From assembly GCA_003154115.1 (NCBI GenBank), contig PMCF01000039.1, positions 1 through 43,523 on the forward strand: DNA of 43,523 bases, in the 5' to 3' direction. The stretch comes from Anaerolineae bacterium. GTDB lineage: Bacteria > Chloroflexota > Anaerolineae > Fen-1058. Under the pieces are notes generated by a model. It was not told where the DNA came from, did no database searches, and saw only the letters and a list, made by a program, of their open reading frames with translations. Each line of letters starts with the position of its first letter. Within the stretch, counting starts at the first letter, position 1. The translations under genes were made by a program, and so were the position numbers. Below, piece by piece: positions 33,565 to 40,416 of the stretch.

Positions 33565-34788
33565 ATGACCAACAAAATTAATGTCTTGCACTTCGCCGAC
33601 ATTCACATCGGCATGGAAAATTACGGGCACATCGATTCCAGCACTGGCATCAACAGCCGCGTGCTCGATTTTCTACGCCGCTTCGACGAAGTGATCGACT
33701 ACGGCCTCAGCCACGATGTCGATCTGGTCATCTTTGCGGGTGATGCCTTCAAGACGCGCGATCCCAGCCCCACCTTGCAGCGCGAATTTGCGCGGCGCGT
33801 GAAGCGCTTCATCGATGCGCAGGTGCCAGTGGTGATGTTGGTGGGCAACCACGATCTGCCCGCGATGGAAAAAAAGGCCAGCAGCATCGATATCTACCGC
33901 ACACTGGGCGTACCGAATGTGATCATCGGCTGGGCCGAAGATGTGCATATCATTGAGACGAAGCGCGGCAGGGTGCAAGTGGCCACCGCGCCGTACCCGC
34001 TGCGCAATCGCTTGTTGTCGCAGGCCGAGCATCGCGGCAAATCGATCGAGGAACTGGATAAGACGCTGCAAGAGATCGTCGGCGACAATATCCGCGCTAT
34101 GGCGGAACAACTCGATCCCGAAGTGCCCGCGATCTTGACCGGACACTTCACCGTGTCCGGTGCGACGTACGGATCAGAACGCAGTGTGATGATCGGGCGT
34201 GATGTGGCGGTGTTGAAGAGCGTGCTGAGTGATGGTCGGTGGGATTACGTGGCGCTCGGCCATGTTCATAAACATCAAAACTTGAACGAAGGTCGCTACC
34301 CGGCAATGGTCTATCCCGGCAGTCTGGAGCGCATCGACTTCGGCGAGGAAAAGGAAGCGAAGGGCTTCTGTTGGGTCGAATTAGAGAAGGGCAATACCAC
34401 CTGGCAGTTTGTCGAGGTTAACACACGGCCCTTCGTGACGATCAACCTCGACGTGCGCGAAGAAGATGATCCCACGTTGGCGGCGCAGGGCGCGCTGGTG
34501 CAGTGTGATGTGACGGATGCCATCGTGCGCGTCAATGTGCGGATGCGCCCCGAACAAGACGCCAGCCTGCGCGAAAAAGACCTGCGCGCGGCGCTGCACG
34601 CGGCAGACTACATCGCCGCGATCAACCGGCAGGCGGATCGAGATGTGCGCGAACGATTGGGTGGCCTGTCGCCGGAAGGTATGACGCCGAAACAATTGTT
34701 GCAGAAATATTTGTTTGCTAAAGGTACGGATGATGATCGTATTGATCTTTTGCTTAAACATGCGGAACGTTTATTTGAGAACGAGTAA
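33565..34788 (+). CDS. sbcD: SbcD/Mre11-type nuclease subunit
   Basis: 407 residues, normal length. The phosphoesterase motifs are in place: D12 and H14 (HFADIHIG), D60 (FAGDAF), N95/H96/D97 (GNHDLP), and GHFT followed by GHVHKH near 232. These coordinate two Mn ions. With SbcC it forms the Mre11-Rad50-like complex that opens hairpins and processes double-strand ends. The partner gene sbcC follows but is separated by about 600 bases holding an unrelated small gene and repeat scars. Confidence 0.95.
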   Translation: MTNKINVLHFADIHIGMENYGHIDSSTGINSRVLDFLRRFDEVIDYGLSHDVDLVIFAGDAFKTRDPSPTLQREFARRVKRFIDAQVPVVMLVGNHDLPAMEKKASSIDIYRTLGVPNVIIGWAEDVHIIETKRGRVQVATAPYPLRNRLLSQAEHRGKSIEELDKTLQEIVGDNIRAMAEQLDPEVPAILTGHFTVSGATYGSERSVMIGRDVAVLKSVLSDGRWDYVALGHVHKHQNLNEGRYPAMVYPGSLERIDFGEEKEAKGFCWVELEKGNTTWQFVEVNTRPFVTINLDVREEDDPTLAAQGALVQCDVTDAIVRVNVRMRPEQDASLREKDLRAALHAADYIAAINRQADRDVRERLGGLSPEGMTPKQLLQKYLFAKGTDDDRIDLLLKHAERLFENE

Positions 34789-34798
34789 GCGATTTTCG

Positions 34799-34862
34799 CG
34801 TCATTGCGAACCGCGCAGCAGCGAAGCAATCTCGTTGATAATCGTAAGAGATTGCCTCGTCG
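34799..34862. repeat. Palindromic repeat GTCATTGCGA...GCAATCTC type
   Basis: CGTCATTGCGAACC then GAAGCAATCTC, with the inverted AGAGATTGCCTCG. This is a widely distributed short repeat of the GCAATCTC/GAGATTGC kind, here just after sbcD. Confidence 0.55.
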
Positions 34863-34921
34863 GCCTAATGGTATCCTGGCAATTATCGACTCAGTCACGC
34901 ACGTTATAGAAAGGATCTCAG

Positions 34922-35287
34922 GTGAAGATTTACAGATGTCTTAAATTGAATCAGAAATTTGGAATCAACCTTTGGTCTACAGACGCGCAAACTCTTGACT
35001 TCATAGTGGATGAAGTTAAGAAACTAGTATCAAGTTGTCAAGTACACACCTACCGTGATGAGCCAAAAATCAATCTCGATAAACTTCAAGATAGGGATCA
35101 AGAGATCCTATGGCGCATCATGGAACTTATCGGTAAACAAGGGTGGGAACCATTTGCAGTTTATCCTAGTACTGATGGCTCGTATTACCATTTCCGGCAA
35201 GAGGTAATAGTTGTCAAGTACCAAGACATCGCTAACAAGTTCTTGGAACCACGTTGTGAAAAGAGCATGCTTTCAAGGCTTTGCTGA
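34922..35287 (+). CDS. Small unrecognised protein between sbcD and sbcC
   Basis: 121 residues from a GTG start with AAGGA seven bases upstream. It is clearly more A+T-rich than its neighbours, with different codon choice, suggesting acquisition. RIMELIGKQGWEPFAVYP near 77-94 faintly recalls the DUF4177 pattern (helix LN.LG.EGWE) seen in the ParA partner. There is no signal peptide or membrane segment. The function is unknown and the gene may be a passenger. Confidence 0.6.
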   Translation: MKIYRCLKLNQKFGINLWSTDAQTLDFIVDEVKKLVSSCQVHTYRDEPKINLDKLQDRDQEILWRIMELIGKQGWEPFAVYPSTDGSYYHFRQEVIVVKYQDIANKFLEPRCEKSMLSRLC

Positions 35288-35291
35288 ATAC

Positions 35292-35360
35292 TGTAAGCGA
35301 TGTCCTGAGATTTCGCCGAGATAAAACGGGCATCAAAAAGTGTTAGCGATGTCTTGGGAT
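35292..35360. repeat. Degenerate direct repeat, possible IS-end remnant
   Basis: TGTAAGCGATGTCCTGAGAT (35292-35311) and TGTTAGCGATGTCTTGGGAT (35341-35360) match at 17 of 20. The sequence resembles ends of IS481-like elements as I remember them. No transposase remains. Confidence 0.4.
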
Positions 35361-35404
35361 CGGACAAATAGTGGGTTAGTCTCACTAAGAGATCAGTAGA
35401 AGTT

Positions 35405-37591
35405 ATGATTCCACTTTATTTGAAGCTCACCAACTTCATGCCTTACCAGAATGCCGAGCTGAACTTCAGCGGCATTCACATTGGCTGCCTGACGGGCGAT
35501 AACGGCGCGGGCAAATCCTCTATCCTCGATGCGATCACGTGGGCGGTCTGGGGCCGATCGCGCGCGAAGCGCGATGACGAGCTTGTGCATCAAGGTCAGG
35601 CCGAGATGCAAGTTGAGTTCACGTTCGAGTTAAGTGGCAACGTTTATCGTGTCGTGCGTGCGCGCAAGGTGGGCAAGAAGAGCGGCGTGGGGATGCTCGA
35701 TTTTCAAGTGCGGAACCCCCACCCTAGCCCTCCCCCGTTCGCCAACAACGCGAACAGGGGAGGGAGTGATCTCCCTTCCCCTGTCGGCGCTTTTCCCGAC
35801 GGGGGAAGGGATGGGGATGGGGGCTGGCGCACCATCGCCGAACCGCAGATGAACGCCACCCAGCAAAAGATCATCGATCTGCTGCGGCTCGATTACGACA
35901 CGTTCATCAACTCGGCGTTTCTGCTGCAAGGCCGCGCCGACGAATTCACCGTCAAGACGGCGACCGAGCGCAAGAAGGTGCTGGCCGATATTCTGGGGCT
36001 GGACATCTGGGACGAGTACGAAGTGCGGGCGAAAGCGAAGATCGCGGCGATCGAGAATGAGCTGCGCCTGATCGATCTGCGCCTCAACGAGATCGATACA
36101 GAGGCGGCGCGTCAACCGCAGTTCGAAGCCGAAGTCGCCGCCGCGCAGAAAGCCGTGATTGCGCTGGGCGATCGCTTGCGTGAAGCAGAAGCGAAGTTTC
36201 AGCAGGCCCAACAGGCGCAGCGCTCATTGGGAATGCTCGATGCACAGTTGACCGATCTGGCCAAACGGATCACTCAGGCCGAACGCGAGTTGGCTTCGGT
36301 TGAACGCGATCTCGTAGCGGCTCGGTTGAAGGCCGATGACGCGCCGCTGATGCAAGATCTGACCGAGACCCAGGCGAAGATCGAGGCGCTCACACAGCGC
36401 GAGGCGGTGCGCGATGAAGTGCGCCGGCGCAAAAGCGAGCTTGGCGAAGAAGCCGCCTCACTGCGTGGACAGAACGAACGGCTGGTGCCGGAAGTTGAAC
36501 CGTTCAAGGCGCGTCTGGCGTTGCTCGAATCTTCCACCGATCCGGCATGTCCCACCTGCGGTCAACCATTGACGCCGGAACATCGACGGCAAGTGGTGGT
36601 CGAGCTCAACGCCGAGATTGAAGCGCGGCGGCATTTATTCCGTGAGAACAAAGCGCGGTTGGAAGGCATTAGGCCCGAAGTGGTCGCGGTCGAGAATCAG
36701 CTGGCGGCGGTGGAAGCCGAGCTGCGCGCGCTGCCGAATTTGCACCGGCGTGAGGCAGAACTGAAAGCGGCCATTGAAGCTGCGCGGGAAGCGGCCAGGT
36801 CGATCGAGAAGTTGGAGCAGCGCCGATCGGAGTGGCAGAGCGCGCTGGAAGTCGATCGACACCAGCAGGCTGAAATCGCCGCGCAGATCGGATCGGCCAG
36901 GGCCGGCCTCGGCGATTTCATTTCGATTCAAGCTGAATACGAACGCACGCGATCCGATGAAGCCCGCGCGCGTCAGCAGCTGGGCGCGGCCGAACAAAAA
37001 CTCGCGGCCTGCGAAGCGCTCATCAATCAGCGCGAGGGGAAACTGGCCGAGCGCAAACACTGGGCGGAAGAGAAGGGCATCTACGAAGAGCTGCGTCTGG
37101 CGTTTGGCAAGAAGGGTGTGCCCGCGATGATCATCGAGGCCGCGATCCCTGAGATTGAGGACGAGGCGAATGCGCTGCTGACGAAGATCACTAGCGGACG
37201 CATGCACCTGCGCTTTGACACACAGCGTGAAACCGTGAAGGGCGACACTGTCGAAACGCTGGAGATCAAGATTGCGGATGAGCTGGGCACACGGCCTTAC
37301 GAAAACTATTCGGGCGGCGAGCAGTTCCGCGTCAACTTCGCCATCCGCATCGCGTTGAGCAAGCTGCTGGCGCGGCGCGCAGGCGCACAGCTGCAAACGC
37401 TCGTCGTCGATGAGGGCTTCGGCGCGCTGGACAGCGCCGGGCGCGACAAACTGGTGGAAGCCATCAACGCCGTGCAGGATGATTTTCAACGCATCCTCGT
37501 CATCACGCACCTCGACGAATTGAAAGACGCTTTCCCGGTGCGCATCGAAATAACCAAGACCGCCAACGGATCGCAGATTGAAGTGGTGTGA
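35405..37591 (+). CDS. sbcC: SbcC/Rad50-type ATPase with an in-frame repeat insertion
   Basis: 728 residues, shorter than E. coli SbcC (~1050) because the coiled coils are short. Walker A is GDNGAGKS (31-38), the zinc hook CPTC (382-385) lies between two coiled-coil arms, the ABC signature NYSGGEQ is at 634-640, and Walker B LVVDEGFGALD is near 666-676. All are intact, so the protein should bind SbcD and ATP. Between QVR (103) and GWRTIAEP (140-147) sits a Pro/Gly/Asn-rich stretch of 37 residues encoded by a C-rich double-hairpin repeat, absent from the family as I know it. Its position in the first lobe suggests a tolerated surface loop. Confidence 0.93.
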   Translation: MIPLYLKLTNFMPYQNAELNFSGIHIGCLTGDNGAGKSSILDAITWAVWGRSRAKRDDELVHQGQAEMQVEFTFELSGNVYRVVRARKVGKKSGVGMLDFQVRNPHPSPPPFANNANRGGSDLPSPVGAFPDGGRDGDGGWRTIAEPQMNATQQKIIDLLRLDYDTFINSAFLLQGRADEFTVKTATERKKVLADILGLDIWDEYEVRAKAKIAAIENELRLIDLRLNEIDTEAARQPQFEAEVAAAQKAVIALGDRLREAEAKFQQAQQAQRSLGMLDAQLTDLAKRITQAERELASVERDLVAARLKADDAPLMQDLTETQAKIEALTQREAVRDEVRRRKSELGEEAASLRGQNERLVPEVEPFKARLALLESSTDPACPTCGQPLTPEHRRQVVVELNAEIEARRHLFRENKARLEGIRPEVVAVENQLAAVEAELRALPNLHRREAELKAAIEAAREAARSIEKLEQRRSEWQSALEVDRHQQAEIAAQIGSARAGLGDFISIQAEYERTRSDEARARQQLGAAEQKLAACEALINQREGKLAERKHWAEEKGIYEELRLAFGKKGVPAMIIEAAIPEIEDEANALLTKITSGRMHLRFDTQRETVKGDTVETLEIKIADELGTRPYENYSGGEQFRVNFAIRIALSKLLARRAGAQLQTLVVDEGFGALDSAGRDKLVEAINAVQDDFQRILVITHLDELKDAFPVRIEITKTANGSQIEVV
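35715..35824. repeat. C-rich double-hairpin repeat inserted in sbcC
   Basis: Two adjacent imperfect hairpins. The first is 35728-35741 with 35751-35764 (one mismatch); the second is 35773-35787 with 35796-35810 (one wobble). They are flanked by CCCCCACCCTAGCC and GGGATGGGGATGGGGG. The whole is in frame and free of stops, replacing a short loop of sbcC. Similar C-rich palindromes occur at 21162-21207. No target duplication could be defined. Confidence 0.75.
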
Positions 37592-37599
37592 GAAGTAAC

Positions 37600-38006
37600 G
37601 CGTAGTGCGTGGTGCGTAATGTCATTCCCGCGTGCTGTAGGCGGGAATCCAGCGAATGCGACAACGCAACTCGTCAATCGATAAAATGGATGCCCGATAA
37701 AAGCACTCGGGCATGACGATTAGCAGTCATTGTTCTTCACACATCACTCTTCACTTTTCAGCGCGCTACCCAAATTAGCATCTTTCCTTTACAATCAGCA
37801 CATCACGGAAGCATCTCGAGCGGAGGCCTGCGCTCTGCGGAGCGTGCAAGCCGTAGTCGAAGGATGCGGCTTGCGCAAAACAACTTACAACAGAGACACG
37901 GAGGTTATGCTTCGCGTCTCTGTTGCATGTCAGGCAATGGTTGGAATTTGGTGTGACGTAGCCATTTACGCTTCACGCATTACGTTTTACGCATCACGCA
38001 TCACAC
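37600..38006. repeat. Nested intergenic repeats before the 801-residue gene
   Basis: 417 bases without a gene. An outer pair of inverted low-complexity arrays built on ACGCATCACGC flanks it (37600-37621 and 37963-38006). Inside are copy E2 of the GTCATTCCCGC repeat (arms 37620-37652 and 37686-37718) and a palindrome pair (GCATCTCGA at 37811, TCGAAGGATGC at 37857). No promoter or ribosome site is clear. Confidence 0.6.
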
Positions 38007-38008
38007 AC

Positions 38009-40414
38009 ATGAGTCGAACTCTCGAAGAAGCCTCGCAAAAAACCGCCGACGATTTGCGCTCCATCGCGCATTCGCAAATGATCCGCGCCTTGACGCCGTT
38101 GACCTTGCCCGAAGTCGATGCCGTGATTGATCTGATTTCGCGCGTGCTCCCGGCGGGCAATGTGCCGGGCGTGATCCTCAATGGGTTGGCCCGGCTGCCC
38201 GATCGGCGGATGCCGCTCAATCACGTGCGGCGCGACATCAATCTCTTGTTCAAAGGCGTGGAACAGGCGCTCGATCGGGCGGCATATGGCGCATTCTTTG
38301 CGGGTCCGGCCGCCGTGATCTGGGGCTATCAAAACTTGCTCAAGCTGGTGGGCAAAAATCCCGACGACGCTTTTCCTGAAGGCACGTGGCAGTTCTACGT
38401 CGAATACGCACTGCGTGATGACACCGCGCGCCATGCCAACGAAACGCACGGCTTCGATACGGTGCTCACGCAGCATCGCCTGTCGCTCACTCAAGTGGAT
38501 CGTTTCACGGCGTGGGTGATGGCCGCGGTCTATGCCGTGCATCAATATCCGGCGCTGTTGGAAAACGAATGGCGTGAGCGCGTGTACACCTTCGCTTTGC
38601 GCGAACTTACCACGGGCACGCCGCAAGCCGATCGGTTTAAGCGACTCTATCGCACCTGGGAAGCGGTGCGGCCCTACGGGCGCGGCGGCGATGTGGCTCC
38701 TGGCGAAGATTATCCACAGTATCGCCGCCGCAAATTCGATCAATTCAGCGAGCAGGCCAGGCGCGACTTGCCCGCCGATTTGCGCCGGGCCTGGTCCGAT
38801 CGGATCAGCGCTGAATCCGATCGGCTGATCGCGTTTCAAAGGCAGCTGTCGCTGCTGGCCTATCTCGAACCGGGCGCGTACGATGAGACGCGCGTGCCGA
38901 TCGAGTTGCAGGAAACACAGGTCGGCGTGATCTATTGCGGCCACTATTATCTGCTGCCCGTGTGCGCGGCGGACTCAAACGCCCCGATCGGTTTTGCGGC
39001 GATCCGCGCGGCCATTGCGGCGCTGGTCAGCGATCCTGCGACCAGCGGCGGTGGTTCACTGACTTCGCTCGCGAGTGTGAAGCGGCGCGCGCAGGCGCAG
39101 CTGCGCGGCAAATTGAATGCCGCGCTTGTGGAGGAAATCGATCGACTGCGCCACACGCCGATCGTCTTGAACTTCGATCGCCAGCTGCCGGCCAGTGGAC
39201 AAACTGCGTTGAGCGACATCCGGCAGGGTGAGCGCGGCGTGGGCGATCACGCCTTGACGATCTTCGACACCGGCGCCACGTTTGTCTTCGATCAATCGCA
39301 CATCTTCTTCGATGGCGGGTGGGGCGCGGCCCTGGCGGAGATCATGACTAGCGAAGCGCTGGCCTGGGCGGTGTTTTTGAATTCGCAGCCGGCGCCCGTG
39401 CCGGGCCTGCGTCCCGCGGCGTTGGCGATAACCATTACTCCGGCCGATAGCCTCGCGATTGCGCAAGCGCCGCATGTCGCGCCTGAGGTGTGTGTCGAAA
39501 CGAAGGCGCTCGATCTGAAAGCGATGATGGCTTTGCGCCAGCTCTTCCGGAAGCGCAGCGATCAACTCGCCTTGACGGTGAACGATCTGCTGGTGTTGTA
39601 TCGCGCCATTCACGCCGCGACCTATCTCCCCGATCCGAAGTTGGTGGCTGATCTGCGCGACCTGACGCGCGAACCTAAAGCGCGCGCCGCCGCGCAAGCC
39701 GCGTTGGATGCGCTGACGTCCGATCGACAGATGAATCCCGCCATCTTGATCCCGGTGGATGCCAGTCAGCACGAGCCGCGCGAGCGCGTGTATCCGATGA
39801 CGTTTGAAGTCCCGCTGAAAGACTTCGATCTGCTGCAACTCCATACCCATGCCATGTCGCTGCTTGAGGCGATCCGTAAAGCCGAGGGAGACGATCGGGT
39901 GCAGCTGTACGCGGAGTTCGATCAGGTGCAGCGGAGGTATCTGGCGACATTGGCGGGGTTCGGCGCGTTGATGAGTCGCACCAAGGAAATCGCGTTGACG
40001 GGCGAGAGCGCCAGCGTGGGCACGATCAAATTGCTGGCGCATATGCCGCCCGCTTTGCAGCGGCTGCTGGACAAAGTGCCGGGTCAAATCGACATCCTGA
40101 ATGATCTCATTAAGGGCCGTGAAGTTTTTTCGAATGTGGGGCAGGTGGCGCGCAGCAGCACCCTGACGCGCTTTGCCACGGCGAAAGATGACAACGACAA
40201 GAAGACGCTGGCCTGGGGCGTGCTGACCGATGCGCAAGGCGTGATGCACTTGACGCTGCGCGATTTTCGCCCACACGTCGGGCAGCTCAACGCCATCGGG
40301 TTGACCGACACCGCCCGGCGCTTGGCGCAGGATTACGTGGAAGCGTACGCACGCGGGCTGAATCGCTATATTAAGGGCTTGCAGCACATCACGCTGGCCA
40401 GCCACACGGACTGA
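38009..40414 (+). CDS. Unrecognised 801-residue protein coupled to a kinase
   Basis: I cannot assign this protein. The start at 38009 (MSRTLEEASQ) is chosen because the frame upstream is made of repeats; it has no visible ribosome site. The chain has no signal peptide and is mostly helical. Features include GPAAVIWGYQNLLKL near 115-130, an Arg-rich helical region (200-270), SHIFFDGGWGAAL near 430-442 and VYPMTFEVPLKDFDLLQLH near 595-613. SHIFFDGGW faintly recalls CoA-dependent acyltransferase active sites (H-x-x-x-D-G), but nothing else confirms it. The stop is two bases before the tandem kinase start, so the two are cotranscribed and probably work together, perhaps as kinase substrate or effector. 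Confidence 0.6.
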   Translation: MSRTLEEASQKTADDLRSIAHSQMIRALTPLTLPEVDAVIDLISRVLPAGNVPGVILNGLARLPDRRMPLNHVRRDINLLFKGVEQALDRAAYGAFFAGPAAVIWGYQNLLKLVGKNPDDAFPEGTWQFYVEYALRDDTARHANETHGFDTVLTQHRLSLTQVDRFTAWVMAAVYAVHQYPALLENEWRERVYTFALRELTTGTPQADRFKRLYRTWEAVRPYGRGGDVAPGEDYPQYRRRKFDQFSEQARRDLPADLRRAWSDRISAESDRLIAFQRQLSLLAYLEPGAYDETRVPIELQETQVGVIYCGHYYLLPVCAADSNAPIGFAAIRAAIAALVSDPATSGGGSLTSLASVKRRAQAQLRGKLNAALVEEIDRLRHTPIVLNFDRQLPASGQTALSDIRQGERGVGDHALTIFDTGATFVFDQSHIFFDGGWGAALAEIMTSEALAWAVFLNSQPAPVPGLRPAALAITITPADSLAIAQAPHVAPEVCVETKALDLKAMMALRQLFRKRSDQLALTVNDLLVLYRAIHAATYLPDPKLVADLRDLTREPKARAAAQAALDALTSDRQMNPAILIPVDASQHEPRERVYPMTFEVPLKDFDLLQLHTHAMSLLEAIRKAEGDDRVQLYAEFDQVQRRYLATLAGFGALMSRTKEIALTGESASVGTIKLLAHMPPALQRLLDKVPGQIDILNDLIKGREVFSNVGQVARSSTLTRFATAKDDNDKKTLAWGVLTDAQGVMHLTLRDFRPHVGQLNAIGLTDTARRLAQDYVEAYARGLNRYIKGLQHITLASHTD

Positions 40415-40416
40415 AC

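Noticed and set aside
37730-38008. 93-codon N-terminal extension of the unknown 801-residue protein
   Set aside because: It consists of repeated CATCACGCA-type sequence and palindromes with no protein-like composition.
39056-40405. 449-codon open frame on the minus strand
   Set aside because: It lies wholly antisense to the 801-residue gene, is rich in Arg/His/Gln typical of shadow frames in G+C-rich DNA, and has no ribosome site.
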